From: Onthophagus taurus
Taxonomy: Eukaryota; Arthropoda; Insecta; Coleoptera; Scarabaeidae
Direction of reading: 5' to 3'
Assembly: GCF_036711975.1 (NCBI RefSeq)
Contig: NC_091971.1
Location: 12,779,501 to 12,843,500 of the forward strand
Length of the DNA: 64,000 bases
Position 1 is the stretch's first letter. Each line of letters begins with the position of its first letter. The translations under genes were made by a program, and so were the position numbers. This document shows positions 33,601 through 46,600 of this stretch, in pieces. The notes under the pieces were generated by a model. It was not told the origin of the DNA, did no database searches, and saw only the letters and a list, made by a program, of their open reading frames with translations.

Positions 33601-36396
33601 TGGTAGATAGTCTATCGCATTAATTATTCTTAGTTTTTATTAAAACTAAGAATAGTTCTGCATCGCCTTGTAATGGTTCACTGTAAACAATTTATTTCAA
33701 TCGTCCCCAAAAATAAAAATCCATAATTGTAAGATCAGGAGTATGTCCTGGTCATAAAATAGGACCATTCGGTCACAATGTGTGATGGTGAGCTAGGCAA
33801 CCGTCTCGCTGAAAGTACATTAAAAAAAAGCTGAAAGTTGTTCATTAAAATAATTTTGTAACATATCCAAATATTTCTGTTGATTTACATTTCCGTCGAA
33901 GAAATATGGCCCAATTACCCCGTGATATGTTATAGCACACTACACATTAACTTTTAAATGTTAACTTCGTCTAGAGAGTGTAGAATTTGGATTTACATCA
34001 CTCTTCTATGGTTACATATCATAAATTGAACTTTGAAAAATTTTTAGTTTAGAAAAAAGGTCAAATTTTTACATAAAAATGGGAATAATTAGTTAACTTC
34101 TATAGTTAGAGTATAAAATTCATGCGAATTAGTGGTTTGAACATATCCGACGCATTATTTATGATGAGAAAAGTTTGAAAATTCAGTAATAAAAATCTTT
34201 TTCCTCTTTGTAACTCCATTCGGGGACATACTGTATATTATGGGTAAAGCAGACTGGACCACTGGGAAAAGCTGCAAAACATTATCTAGTTTAATTTGGT
34301 GTTAAAAATAAGTAACTTATTAGTATGTATTTACTAGGTGTTATACAATTGTACTATGCACAATATAGAAAAGAAAAATGTTATAGCTCATCATCTAACT
34401 TTCTGGGATAGCGGGAATTTTATGTTTCTCTAAGGCAGTTTCGCAACTCTTTTATTTTCGAGCTATGAGCTGTCAAAGTTGAGCCAAAAATTTACATTTT
34501 ATCTTTTATTTCGGGTATAAGTAACCCGTACTGGTTAATATCTTATTTTCAACCACACCTTAAACTTCCCTAGGGTCTTCTAAGGGGATGAAATTCACAA
34601 CCCCTTTGATTTTTTTATAACAACTTTTTAACGCCATGGAATATTAACATAAAAAAAATGGGGTTGTAAAGCTTATTCATTATTGGTTCTTTTTTGTCTC
34701 TTTAGTTTTTTCCTTAAAGATAGTAGTTTTAGCGAAAAAAAAATAAAATATGCTACATTGTACCGTAAAGCGCTGCTATTATTTAAAAAAAAATTTGTTT
34801 ATAGCTGGGTATGGAAGTTGTGTACTTACTAGGATCTAGTACTAACTAAATAACACCAATTAATTGTGATTTTCATAAGAAAAACCATAAATAAGATGAA
34901 TGTCTGTTTTAAACAATATTAAAAAATTGATACTCTTGCTTAATAACAGTCAAAAATTATAAATAATCATCAACAATTATAAGGATTCACCGCAAATAAA
35001 ACTTACAAGTTGTCAGAGCCAACTTTTAGAATAATTTTAGCTAAACATGGCGGCACATAGCACGATATTTTATTTTTTTACAAGGAAACTATTAACTTTA
35101 ACGAAAATACTAAAGAGACAAAAAATACCACTAAAGATTGAGGTTTACAACCCACATTTTTTTATATTAACATTTAATAGCGTTAAAAAGTTGTTATAAA
35201 AAAATCAAAGGGGTGGTGAATTTCATCCCCTTAGAGGGTGCTAGAAAAGTTTAAGGTATGCATGAAAATAAAGTCTTAACCAGTAGTAAATATGTACAAA
35301 GTTTCAAATTCTATGGTTTACTTACAGCCTAAATACAAAACAAAATGTAAATTTTTGGCTCAACTTTGACAGTTCATAACTCAAAAATAAACTAGTTGAA
35401 ACCCTATATTTATATCAAAAACTTGTGTTATTTTAGTAAGTACTACATCCTAAATAAAGTTTCCCAATTAAAAACTGAACCACCCTATATATTGTAAGAT
35501 TTGATGTGGTGCATTTTAAAATTAACCTTTTAAAATGTGCATAGGTTCAGGATGTTGTTCAGCTAAAGCTAAGAAACTTTGCAAACATCCCCTAAATTGA
35601 CTTTCATTCCATCCACAATCCCATTTCACATCAAGAACTTCATAATTTTCTAAAACAATCTTTTTCAATTTACTAATATCTTGACGAATTGGTTTTGTTA
35701 GTTTCGATCGCTCCAAAGCGATTAAATGGTGCTCCTTTAACCACTTTTCAAGAGTATAATTCTTCATTTCCTCAGCAACACTTTGTTTCATAGATAAAGG
35801 CCCAAAAATTGGATCGATATCTTTAAAATTTTTAAATGTAAAATCAAAGTTAAATGATTTATTATTAACAGTGTTAGGTGGTTTCTTTTTCTCTTCTGGT
35901 ATCTTATCAACATATTCTGTGCTTAATTCACAACTTTGCAAGATTGATAAAACTGCTTTACGAACGTCGGAATCTTTGAGTTTAACCCAAACCATTTTTA
36001 ATGTATTTGATTGTTTATCTCTCACTCGAATGTAAAATTGTAATGTACATGGTTTAGGATATTTTTTACGTTGTAATGATTCTAAATATGAACTTAATTG
36101 TTTTAAAGAAGTCTCATTGATTTGCTACAAAAGATTAAATTAATTAATTTCATTAATTATTAGTATTAATTATAATTACCCGTTGATCAGGGTATTGTCC
36201 AAAAAGATCTGGATGTACAGAAAAATAAAAGGGTCTCAAAGCCGTTGAAACTTCTGTAGAGGTCATACATCGGAACTGAATACATATTGAAACAAATCTG
36301 CTATAAAAATGTTATTAATACATGATTAAGAAGATACATAATTAAATATCATAACAGTTTACGTTACCATCTTTTTAACGAGTTAAATATCGACAT
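30663..36396 (-). CDS. TCAIM: TCAIM homologue, mitochondrial J-like protein
   Basis: Seven exons: 36368-36396, 36180-36300, 35527-36124, 31447-31538, 31147-31391, 30968-31090 and 30663-30894. They join in frame to 479 residues (human TCAIM 496). The first exon gives MSIFNSLKR, the second continues with a basic, Ser/Cys-containing stretch typical of a mitochondrial presequence, then STALRPFYFSVHPDLFGQYP, the DUF4460 J-like start with HPD. QINETSLKQLSSYLESLQ follows as in the human protein. The large third exon and the C-terminal exons form DUF4461, ending MIDCCKKLLKHESKL and then YYSVLSDGVVCIPWNFEI, close to human YSVMQDGDLCIPWNW. The mammalian protein is mitochondrial and linked to T-cell and metabolic control; the insect role is not known. 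Intron 3 (3988 bp) is full of transposons. Confidence 0.93.
31650..33258 (+). mobile_element. Jockey-clade LINE, 5'-truncated, broken
   Basis: The frame 31658-32095 matches the linker between endonuclease and reverse transcriptase (IAEKRKARKKWQTTR, DYSLWKATRKLK). 32061-32306 reads the start of the polymerase (WKVAEIMIPKPGKPPTDVTS). 32438-32941 carries VFLDVAQAFDKVW, RVGVPQGSVLGPTLYLLYT and the catalytic FADD in ATFADDTAILAV. After 32941 the frame shifts to LGMTLDAKLTWKAHI and ends near RRFQNKVLRWIVNAP. The endonuclease is missing. There are at least three frame breaks, so it is inactive. It is opposite in orientation to TCAIM. A MITE interrupts its 3' part at 33261. Confidence 0.9.
33261..34233 (-). 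mobile_element. Mariner-type TIR element, deletion derivative
   Basis: Ends CAGTATGTCCCC and GGGGACATACTG, each next to TA (33259-33260 and 34234-34235). Inverted similarity of over 150 bp extends inward (ACTAATTATTCTCATTTTTATG against CATAAAAATGGGAATAATTAGT-like sequence). The middle, about 33690-33930 on the minus strand, encodes a piece of mariner-like transposase: GPYFFDGNVNQQKYLDMLQN preceded by a region around PDLTIMDFYFWGR. The element is 973 bp with only a fragment of the gene, so it is non-autonomous. Confidence 0.8.
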
Positions 36397-37000
36397 TTTT
36401 AAATTAAAAAGAGTAAATACTTTCTGTTACATGACTTGGTTGGGAAATTGAGGTTATGTTCTAATGTTTGTATTAAAAAAAAATAAAAGATTGTGCATTT
36501 TGACCTTGAAACCTTGTTCCGTGTGAAGGTTACGTTTACAGCGGGAAATTTAAGATACGATTCCAAAAACGTTCTGTTGGGATTTTTAAACTAAAATTTT
36601 GAAAGATGTTTAACGATTAACGCGGTTAACTAAATTTTTGATTTGACTAATGTAACTATAGAAATAATAGAAATAACGTTAACATTCGGGTTTTTATCGT
36701 GTATTGTTTATTGGTAGTTTTATAATTGTAGGTATTTTTTGGGTAACACTTAAAAGAGTATCCTTAAAATAATAATTTATTTTAAAATAAGTAGAGAAAA
36801 ATTAATGTATAAATTATTAATTAATTTTTATATGGCAAAAGAAATTTGAAAGAAAATTGTTAACGACATGACGTTAGTGACATGTAATTTGACAGTTGGT
36901 AACGAAACGTCGAAAAACAAAATTTGCTAAAACGGTGATAGCGAGAAAGGAGCTTTTGGGGCATTCATATGATAAAATTAAACCGTGCGGCAATTAAAAC
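36397..37000. promoter_or_regulatory. Divergent promoter region, TCAIM / DNAJC11
   Basis: 604 bp between the start codons of two divergent genes for mitochondrial proteins. No repeats are seen. Two GTTAACG-type boxes (about 36610 and 36675) and a GGTGATAGCGAGAAAGGAGC stretch (about 36934) are present. No TATA box is placed near either start. Confidence 0.45.
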
Positions 37001-40000
37001 ATGGACTTCGAAGACGAAGCCGACACCGTGTTGGAAGAGGATTATTACACAACCCTCAACATCTCAAAAGACGTTAGTTTTCAAATACCATTCACTGATT
37101 TTAGGTCAACCTAACCTAAAAATCAACCGTTTCCGAATCGTTTTTAGGCCACAAAGGAAGAGATAAACAACTCCTATAGACGCCTTAGTAGACTGTACCA
37201 TCCTGATAAACATGTTGAACCCAAACAAAAAGAAAAAGCCGACATTATCTTTAACAAAATTAAAAACGCATACGAAAGTAAGGTTATGTCAATATTTGAG
37301 TTTATTGTGTAACGTTTTTTAATGTTTCTTAATAGTTTTATCGGATCCTCATCGAAGAGCTATTTATGATAGTTTAGGTGTAAAAGGTTTAGAAACTGAG
37401 GGATGGGAGATTGTTCAAAGAACACGAACTCCAGCGGAAATCCGTGCTGAGTATGAACAATTAGCTGAGGAAAGAGCTGAGAGAAAGAAACAACAGCAAA
37501 CAAACCCACATGGAGCTGTTACAGTTAATATAAACGCTACAGATTTATTTAATCCTTACGATGATTTAATGTTGGATGATCTCGATATGTAAGTTATCAT
37601 AAAAATGTCAAAATTAAGTTGTATTAAAATATCTTTTTTAAAAGTACCACAGACTCTATTTTACCAAGTATTGAAGTATCTGGAATGAGTTTTAATCAAT
37701 CGGTTGAGTTTCCATTAACACAAAAAGATACTTGTACGTTATCCGGACAGTTAAATACACAAAATGGGACTGGAAATGGTGGAATAAATTTAAGCTGGAG
37801 GCACATTTATTCACATAAAAGTTGGTCTGAAGTTGAAGTAGTAGCTGGTATGTTATGTGGTTGAAGTTAGATTTAAATTTGAATTTGAAGTGGATTCAGA
37901 TTCGTTTTTTTACAGTCGACAAATACTTATAATGAGTATTAAATAATATGACGCATATTTAAAGATATGTTGTAATTGTTTAGGTGATTGTAATCAAGAT
38001 ATAGACATAATATAATGAAATCTTTTGCAAATTATTTGCACAAATCTAAATGCAATAAAAAAAGCATAGGAATAATTATGGACATATCCAAAACATAAAT
38101 AATTATGGCAAAAACCTTTCTGAATTAAGTAACAATTTTAAAAGTTTCAGCTACAATATAACCAATATTTTCAGAAAATCATACCAACTAAACATTTAAT
38201 AGTTAAGAAATGATTTATATCTTAAATTGAAGCTAATAGATTATAGTTTAGGATAAGATATAAAAACCTTGATGTAGGATAATAAAAATTTTGTGATAAA
38301 AAGTTTTAACCCAGAAATTGTCAAATTTATACACAAACTGATAACCAATATTTTAAAAAATCATACTAAGTGAACTTTTAATAGTTAAGAAACGATTTAT
38401 ATCTTAAATTGAAGCTAATAGATTGTAGTTTAGGATAAGATATAAAAACCTTGATGTAGGATAACAAAAATTTTTTGATAAAAATGATTAACCCAGAAAT
38501 TGTCAAATTTATACACAAACTGATAACCAATATCTTCAAAAAATCATACCAACTGAACTTTTAATAGTTAAGAAACAATTTATATCTCAAATTGAAGCTA
38601 AAAGATTGTAGTTTAGGATAAGATATAAAAACCTTGATGTAGGATAATAAAAATTTTGAGATAAAAATGATTAACCCAGAAATTGTCAATTTTATACATA
38701 AACTGATAACCAATATTTTCAAAAAATCGTACCATCTGAACTTTTAATAGTTAAGAAACGATTTATATCTTAAACTGAAGCTAAAAGATTGTAGTTTAGG
38801 ATAAGATATAAAAACCTTGATGTAGGATAATAAAAATTTTGTGATAAAAATGATTAACCCAGAAATTCTCAAATTTGTACATAAACTGATGTCAATATTT
38901 TCAAAAAATCGTACCATCTGAACTTTTAATAGTAAAGAAACGATTTATATCTTAAATTGAAGCTAAAAGATTGTAGTTTAGGATAAGATCTAAAAACCTT
39001 GATGCAGGATAATAAAAATTTTCAGATAAAAATGATTAACCCAGAAATTCTGAAATTTAAACATAAACTGATAACCAATATTTTCAAAAAATCATACCAA
39101 GTGAACTTTTAATAGTTAAGAAACGATTTATATCTTAAATTGAAGCTAAAAGATTGTAGTTTAGGATAAGATATAAAAACCTTGATGTAGGATAATAAAA
39201 ATTTTGAGATAAAAATGATTAACCCAGAAATTGTCAATTTTATACATAAACTGATAACCAATATTTTCAAAAAATCGTACCATCTGAACTTTTAATAGTT
39301 AAGAAACGATTTATATCTTAAACTGAAGCTAAAAGATTGTAGTTTAGGATAAGATATAAAAACCTTGATGTAGGATAATAAAAATTTTGTGATAAAAATG
39401 ATTAACCCAGAAATTCTCAAATTTGTACATAAACTGATGTCAATATTTTCAAAAAATCGTACCATCTGAACTTTTAATAGTAAAGAAACGATTTATATCT
39501 TAAATTGAAGCTAAAAGATTGTAGTTTAGGATAAGATCTAAAAACCTTGATGCAGGATAATAAAAATTTTCAGATAAAAATGATTAACCCAGAAATTCTG
39601 AAATTTAAACATAAACTGATAACCAATATTTTCAAAAAATCATACCAAGTGAACTTTTAATAGTTAAGAAACGATTTATATCTTAAATTCAAGTTAAAAG
39701 ATTGTAGTTTAGGATAAGATATAAAAACCTTGATGTAGGATAATAAAAATTTTGTAATAAAAAGTATTAACCCAGAAATTGTCAAATTTATACACAAATT
39801 GATAACCAATAGTTTCAAAAAATCATACTAAGTGAACTTTTAATAGTTAAGAAACGATTTATATCTTAAATTGAAGCTAAAAGATTGTAGTTTAAGATAA
39901 GATATAAAAACCTTGATGTAGGATAATAAAAACTTTGTGATAAAAATGATTAACACAGAAATTCTCAAATTTATACATAAACTGATGATCAATATTTTTA

Positions 40001-42590
40001 AAAAATCGTACCATCTGAACTTTTAATAGTTAAGAAACGATTTATACCTTAAATTCAAGCTAAAATAATGTAGTTTAGGATAAGATATAAAAACCTTGAT
40101 GTAGGATAATAAAAATGTTGTGATAAAAAGTATTAACCCAGAAATTGTCAAATTTATACACAAACTGATAACCAACATTTTAAAAAAATCGTACCATCTG
40201 AACTTTTAATAGTTAAGAAACGATTTATATCTTAAATTGAAGCTAATAGATTATAGTTTAGGATAAGATATAAAAACCTTGATGTAGGATAATAAAAATT
40301 TTGTGATAAAAATGATTAACCCAAAAATTGTCAAATGTATACATAAACTGATGCAATATATTCAAAAAATCGTGCCAATTGAACTTTTAATAGTTAAGAA
40401 ACGATTTATATCTTAAATTAAACTTAAAAGGTTGCAGTTTAGGATAAGATATAAAAACCTTGATGTAGGATAATAAAAATTTTGAGATAAAAATGATTAA
40501 CTCAGAGATTGTCGATTTTATACACAAACTGATAACCAATATTTTCAAAAAATCATACCAACTGAACTTTTAATAGTTAAGAAACGATTTATATCTTAAA
40601 TTAAAGTTAAAAGATTGCAGTTTAGGATAAGATATAAAAACCTAGATGTAGGATAATAAAAATTTCATGATAAAAATTATTAACCCAAAAATTGTAAAAT
40701 TTATACAGAGTCTGTCATGACGAGCTGAGTCTATATGTATGTGGCAAACTTTAAACGGTTTATGCGAGTTGCTCGTTTCAGCTAAAATATTTTCACTTTT
40801 CTCCAACTTCCGGTTATACCGGATATGGACCCCAACTTCGTTATTTTAAATGGAATATACCAATTTTTATTGAATTTTCGAGATCCTCGCTAAATTTTAG
40901 TATAATTTTCCATGTCATCATATGTTTAGAGTGCACCATTTTTGAATTATTTCAGTTTTTTTGAAAATTTTGGCAGATGCAACCCTTACTATAAAAATAA
41001 TTTTTCGAAATCGGCTAAATATTATCAGGATTAACACAGAGACGACCCATAGCTTGCATAACCCTTGAAATGGTTTTTAAAAAGGAAGACGCGATATTTT
41101 TTAGTTCTAGATCTAGTGTTAGTTCTGATTTTAGTTCAATAAAAACATACAACATAATAGTATTTTATGCTAACTAGCGCTACTGAATCCGCTTCAGATT
41201 CGAATCTGAATCTAACTGCAACCATATGGTATGTTCACTTAATAAAATTGAAAAAGATTGCTATTTTTTTTAAATTTGCTTTAGTAGGAAATGGACCAGC
41301 CGTGTCTTTTAAGGCATTTAGAACACTGAGTAAACGATTTTATTGGAATGGTGGGACTATTTTGCAATTTACACCTCAAGGAATAAGACCAGGAATCATG
41401 TCAAGTAAATAAATTAATTAAAAATGTAATTTTTTTATTTATTATTTTCTCGTAGCATTAGCAATGCAATTAGATAAACACTCAATAGGTTATTTAACTT
41501 ACCACGGTGGAATACGATCAATGGTTTCTACATCGATTGTTAGAGACACGGAATCGGCCCAATACAATTTATCTGTTCAAATAGGTCTTCCACATTCGTA
41601 CATTTCAATTAGTTATACGAAGAAATTATTAAATCAAGAATTAAAATTACGATTATCAGTAAAGTATGATTTAAAAGTTGTTTTGGAATTGTTTTAATTC
41701 CTTTTTTAATATAGATATGGTACTTTTGGGGCCATTTTTGAATATGGAGTTGAAAAACGGGTCTCGAAACATAGTAATATGTCAGCGGCTGTAGCTATTG
41801 GTATGCCAACAGGAGTTAAATTAAAAATAAGGTAAATTGATGATAATTCAATTGATAACCGAAAATAATACATGTAATTAAAGATTAACGCGTGCAAATC
41901 AAGTATATTCCTTCCCAATTCATCTCTGTGAGGAAGTTCTACCTGCGCCGATATTTTATGCGACGGTAGTTCCACTTGTAGTTTATGTAATAATAAAGAA
42001 AGGCTTTGTTGAGCCGTTCTTAAAAGAACAACATGCAAAACAAGTTGAGAAACAACGCGAGGCAAATAGGTCAAAATTAATGCAGAAAAGAAAAGAAGCT
42101 CAAGCTGCTGTTGATTTAATGAATGCCACATATACGAGAATTGTAGAAGAAGAAGAAACAAAGAAGGGTCTGGTTATTGTTAAAGCTTTATATGGGAAAT
42201 TAATATCTGGATCCGGTGACTCAAGCTCTAATGAAGATGGAAATGAAGAAGTCATTGAGGTTACTGTACCGTTACAATGTCTTGTTAAAGATAGCAAATT
42301 GATTTTACATGAATTATCAAAGGTTGGATTTATTTTTAAACGATCTTGTTATATTTTAATTAATTAATTTTTGTAGAGTCAACTCCCTGGATTTTTTGAT
42401 CCAGCTGTCGGTGAAGAAAAATCACTTTTGATAGTTTATAATTTTAAACAACAACTTCACGAAGTGACAATAAGAGATAATGAGGCGTTAAGAATACCAA
42501 AAACTTGTATGTTTCTACCAGTGATAACTTTGCAAAGAATTATGACAATTTTTTGTTGTTTTAGCACATCGGTGTACAAACCCAACCTAG
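37001..42590 (+). CDS. DNAJC11: DnaJ homologue subfamily C member 11
   Basis: Ten exons: 37001-37072, 37148-37277, 37336-37588, 37645-37847, 41285-41404, 41456-41663, 41715-41831, 41884-42322, 42377-42506 and 42565-42590. They join in frame to 565 residues (human 559). An N-terminal J domain ([27 protein letters not shown] with the HPD motif that stimulates Hsp70) is followed by [16 protein letters not shown] beta-rich middle contains GRxLxP-like pieces such as [26 protein letters not shown] and [11 protein letters not shown]3395 at the C-terminus has [30 protein letters not shown] and [11 protein letters not shown]. In mammals DNAJC11 belongs to the mitochondrial intermembrane bridging (MICOS/SAM) complex that shapes cristae. 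Intron 4 (3437 bp) holds a satellite array; the other introns are 42-75 bp. Confidence 0.96.
38019..40700. repeat. ~182-bp satellite array in DNAJC11 intron 4
   Basis: About 14 head-to-tail units. The landmark TTTTAATAGTTAAGAAACGA recurs every 181-184 bp (for example about 38377, 38559 and 38742). Other constant parts are GATTGTAGTTTAGGATAAGA and ACCTTGATGTAGGATAATAA. Within the array a block of three units (548 bp, about 38658-39205) is followed by an almost identical second block, sharing the rare variants AATAGTAAAGAAAC, AAGATCTAAAAACC and GATGCAGGATAA. That indicates a recent block duplication. The flanking intron ends (37848-38018 and 40701-41284) hold unclassified repeat pieces. Confidence 0.92.
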
Positions 42591-43672
42591 CGCTGGTTAG
42601 GTTATCAAAAGAATAGTCAAGGATTCGCGGAATTCGTAGGTAGATTGATTTAGGAGGTACAACGCGACACTTTTTCTCACATGAGTCTAACTGTATTTTG
42701 TTATTATTATGTAGTATTTGCTTGACCATTTTTTTGTATATACATGTTGTTGTTATTAAAATACATGTTTTATTTCTTTTTTTCTCACAATTTTTTAATT
42801 TATTCATCAAATTTAGTAATAAAGAATTTGGTTATTCGATTTCAAAACTGTCAATTAATTAGTGTTACCAACATAATGATAATTAACGAAACTTTACTAA
42901 GTAATCGATAAATTACAAACTCATTATTGCGTATTTAACGAATTACGATTCTATTTTTAAGGTATACTATTTATTTAATTATAAATAAAAAAAAATTATT
43001 TTTTAAATCGTGGATTTAAAGAAATTTTAATGTTGGTAACTCTAATTTCAAATGCCGCGCATGCGTGTTAAACATTAAATAGGTATTTAAATTTGGGTTT
43101 ATTCACAAATTGTTATTAAAATTTAAATTAAGTTCTTCGAAAAAGTTTCCAGAGCCATGAAGAGAGGGTAAAAATGAATAAACCAAAGGTATATCATTAA
43201 AACTTTATTTCAAAAATAATTATAAAACATAACCTAAAATGTCAAAATCTTACATTAATTAAAACGATTAAAAAGCAAAATTTGATAAAGCAGTTCCTTG
43301 ACTAACTTTTTTACGTTTACATTTGATCCCAAAAACGAATAAAAATAAACACACGATCTATAAATTCAGCTGATTTCACCGTATTTTGACCAAATTACGC
43401 AGTCGCCAATTTACGTAACGCGTGTTTTGAGTTTAGACACCCACAAAACGATTTTGTCCTCATTCAACACATTGCAAAATCGATCTAAAACATACTTCCT
43501 TACTCGTACACGTTTTGACAACAAAAATGTCAAAGATAATGCGCATCGAATGCAGTGGAAGTCGTGAAAGTGTCAATCGAAGTTAAAAAATCGTTGTTTT
43601 AGGTGGTGTCCGAGCGTTGTCTCGTTATTTTGGTAAGCTACGCACCTCAACGGACCGCTTTCAAGCGGAAAG
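42591..43672. promoter_or_regulatory. DNAJC11 3' end and PINK1 promoter region
   Basis: The first part contains the DNAJC11 3' UTR with AATAAAG near 42820. From about 43350 to 43672 the sequence becomes less AT-rich with many CG dinucleotides, including AATTTACGTAACGCGTG, and leads into PINK1, so it probably holds the PINK1 promoter and 5' UTR. No TATA box is seen. Confidence 0.45.
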
Positions 43673-46600
43673 ATGTCCTTACGAGCCCTCGGCACGAGTC
43701 TGTTTAGACATGGTCAGACGGTGGTCCGAGGTATATGCAGGAGACACCTTAACACCGGCATTGTGGAAGCTAGAGCCGTTCCATCCGGTCCCTCAAGCCA
43801 AGCTGTCGTCCCTGCTAGGGTTATCCCTAAAAATTTCGCCCTAAGGAGTGTTGGATTACAAGTTGGGCTTCATGCCAGAAGGATTCTTATCGATAATGTA
43901 CTTAATCGAGTTACCAACAGTTTGGCATCTGAATTACGAAAGAAAGCTGCAAAAAGGTATTAACAATAATATATAATTAATAAAAAAATTCATGAATCAT
44001 CATTTTTTATGCTATTTTTTGTAATTCGCGTTTTTATTTTATTTTTTTTAACAAAAATTAAATAAATTTTGATAATGTAGGGAAATAGGCATGTAGCAGT
44101 TGGTAACACAGTAACACTTGAAAATAAAAATTTGAATTGACAATTAGAAATTGTCAAAACACAAAATGTATTCACTTGAAAAAAATGTTTCATATATAGT
44201 TCATTTTTTTTCTATAATACTTGCCAAATTATTAATTAAGTAGGCAAAAATTAACAGGGAGTTTTGTTTTATCATGTTTTGAAATAAATATGTCACACTG
44301 ACGTTTGAGCTTTTGTTATTCAAAAAGAAAAGGTGCATAAAACATGTTGTGGGGTGTTTATTTGCCATTTATTTACCTAGAAAATGTGTTTTGTTCTATT
44401 TAATTACTTTGTAGCACGTTTTTACAACAAATATGTACTTCGTTAAAATCGTATTTATCTAAAAATGTATTAGTATTTTAACCTCAACTATTTACTTACT
44501 GAAAATGTTACTAAAAATCAAGAAAACAACATAAATTTTATAAGGGTCGTAGGTAATACCCACAGAAACCCTAAAAAATGTACATTGAGAAGTGTTATAG
44601 AAAAAAACGAATTATACACCTCCCAAAATAAGAGAAATTGCTCACAGTTCAATGTCTTCAACATTGTGGACCTTGTTTTCGATGCTAAGAACTTGTTTAA
44701 ACATCCACAGACAAAAATTATCACATTGACAACTAAAAAATTAATGGTATTGCTAAAATTTGACTCAGATTAAATCAATCAAGTTATATCATGTTAAAAT
44801 ACAAAAGTTTAGTTATAAATGCAGTTATAAATCACTGTGACAAGTCGGTGAATTGTTTATTTTTCGGTCATTTGGATACAATTCAAAAGTAATACGAGAA
44901 TATGTTCAGATGGATTACAAGAATTATTACTGGACGTTAAAACACGTGTTTCATAGAATATCATTTTGTTTTATAGTCTAAATATTGAATTAAAGTTGCT
45001 TTAGAAGTACTATTTCAAAAAAACAGCGTTACTATGTATGGTTTCTATGTATTATTATTAACAGCACAATTTTAATATTTGCTTGCTCATTATCATTAAA
45101 GCATTTCTCACTATTTAATCACAATTATCATAACGGTTATCTTTCTGAAATTACATCCTGCCCTTTGGTTAGAACCCAGATCAACTTGAATCAACTTGAC
45201 AGACTAATAATAATTATTTGAAACGTTAAAATTTCAAAAAACGTCAATTTAATTCCATTTTTACTTAGGTTTTACATTAAAAAACCTAAACAAATTCCGT
45301 TTTTCGTATGATTTAAGCATAAATTAATTAATTTTCATAAAAAAACGATGTTTTATAAAATTGACATTTAATTTTGACAGATTGTTGTGAAGTTGGTTAC
45401 AGTTGGTAACATTGAATTTGTGTCACATTTGACGTTTAAACTTTTAAAAAATAAATTTATGGAATCAATTTCAATAGTCGTATGCAGATATTTTCGAATT
45501 CAGCATTCCTTCTCATAGTTTGACAATCACTACTTGATGTATTGTACCTCGTGTTTTGGATATTGAGACTTAAATTTTGGAATTTGAGGTTGTGTTACCA
45601 AGATGCTAATGACTAAGAATTCAGATTAGACGTGCTTATTTCTAACAGTATGTTGGCATTGATTTGAATCAAAATGATTTGAATTTTGTCCATTTATAAT
45701 ATTGTATTGTATGGGGTATTAGAACTTGAACACGTTTAAACAGTATTAACCCACATTGCTACATATGTCAAGAGAACTTGTGTATTATAAATAGTGTATT
45801 GTAATAGTTCACTTTTCAATGTATCTGTTGTACCAAGTTCAGCTTTATTGGCAAATCCACCAATTTTGTAAGTTGGGCTACTTGCAGGAGTTAATTTGGA
45901 CTTTATCAAGCCAACCCAACCCAACCCAACCCAACCCTTGTTACTTCTTTTCGACTAATTTTGCAAAGTTGAAGTGATTAATCCTTCAAACTACTAATTA
46001 TTTTGGTTTGATTTTCTTCGCTGGCCATTATGTTGTAATTTGGAATAAAGATATACTAATGTGCACTTAAACAATGGACTTTATTTAACACTAATTGTGC
46101 CTTGACCGGTTTCGTCTTTTTTCCGTTGAAAAAATCCGTTGAAATTTTTTGGAAATCTCCGGGAAATACTAAGAAATGCATACATAAGTGTCTAAACTAG
46201 AAACATTCGGGTTTAGCCACACGTCTTTCAAGACGGCTAAACCCGAATGATTCTAGTTCTAGATCTTGTGTTAGTTCTACTGATAGTGTTAGTGTAAAAC
46301 TAGAACTAACACTAGACCTAGAACTAGAAACATTCGAGTTTAGCTGTGTTAGTTCTAGTTTTAATTGTTATTCAGCGCTAAATTATTGTATATTTTTATA
46401 AAACTAAAAGCAGAACTAACACTAGACCTAGAACTAGAAAATATCGGGTTTAACCCAACCACAAAAAGTGACGTCACATCGAAACTTCAAAGTGATTTTT
46501 CATTAAGTTTTACACTTCTCCACACTTTTTTTTATTTATAACGGCTTACTTGAGTGATTTCCCCTCGATTAAAAAAAATTATCGATTTTTCAACGACATG

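Larger units (their letters stand above)
31591..35486. mobile_element. TIR/foldback element in TCAIM intron 3, interrupted
   Basis: The left end CAGGGTGGTTCAGTTTTT (31591) and the right end AAAAACTGAACCACCCT (to 35486) are inverted copies next to TATA. Internal arms at about 34440-34670 and 35150-35370 are also inverted copies (AAAGTTGAGCCAAAAATTTAC against GTAAATTTTTGGCTCAACTTT; CAAAGGGGTGGTGAATTTCA against GAAATTCACAACCCCTTTG). The element was therefore a palindrome of roughly 1.2 kb. A Jockey LINE and a mariner-type MITE were later inserted into its left arm. No transposase of its own is seen. Confidence 0.75.

Noticed and set aside
38019-40700. Possible CRISPR-like or regulatory array because of regular spacing
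   Set aside because: The whole 182-bp unit is repeated without unique spacers, in a eukaryotic intron. It is a satellite.
43617-43844. 75-aa plus-strand frame overlapping the PINK1 start
   Set aside because: Out of frame with PINK1 exon 1, which has the targeting sequence and splices correctly. Possible upstream-start effects were not supported further.
45911-45938. (AACCC)n run considered as an interstitial telomere repeat
   Set aside because: Only about five units, and insect telomeres normally use TTAGG or TCAGG. More likely a simple repeat or SINE tail.
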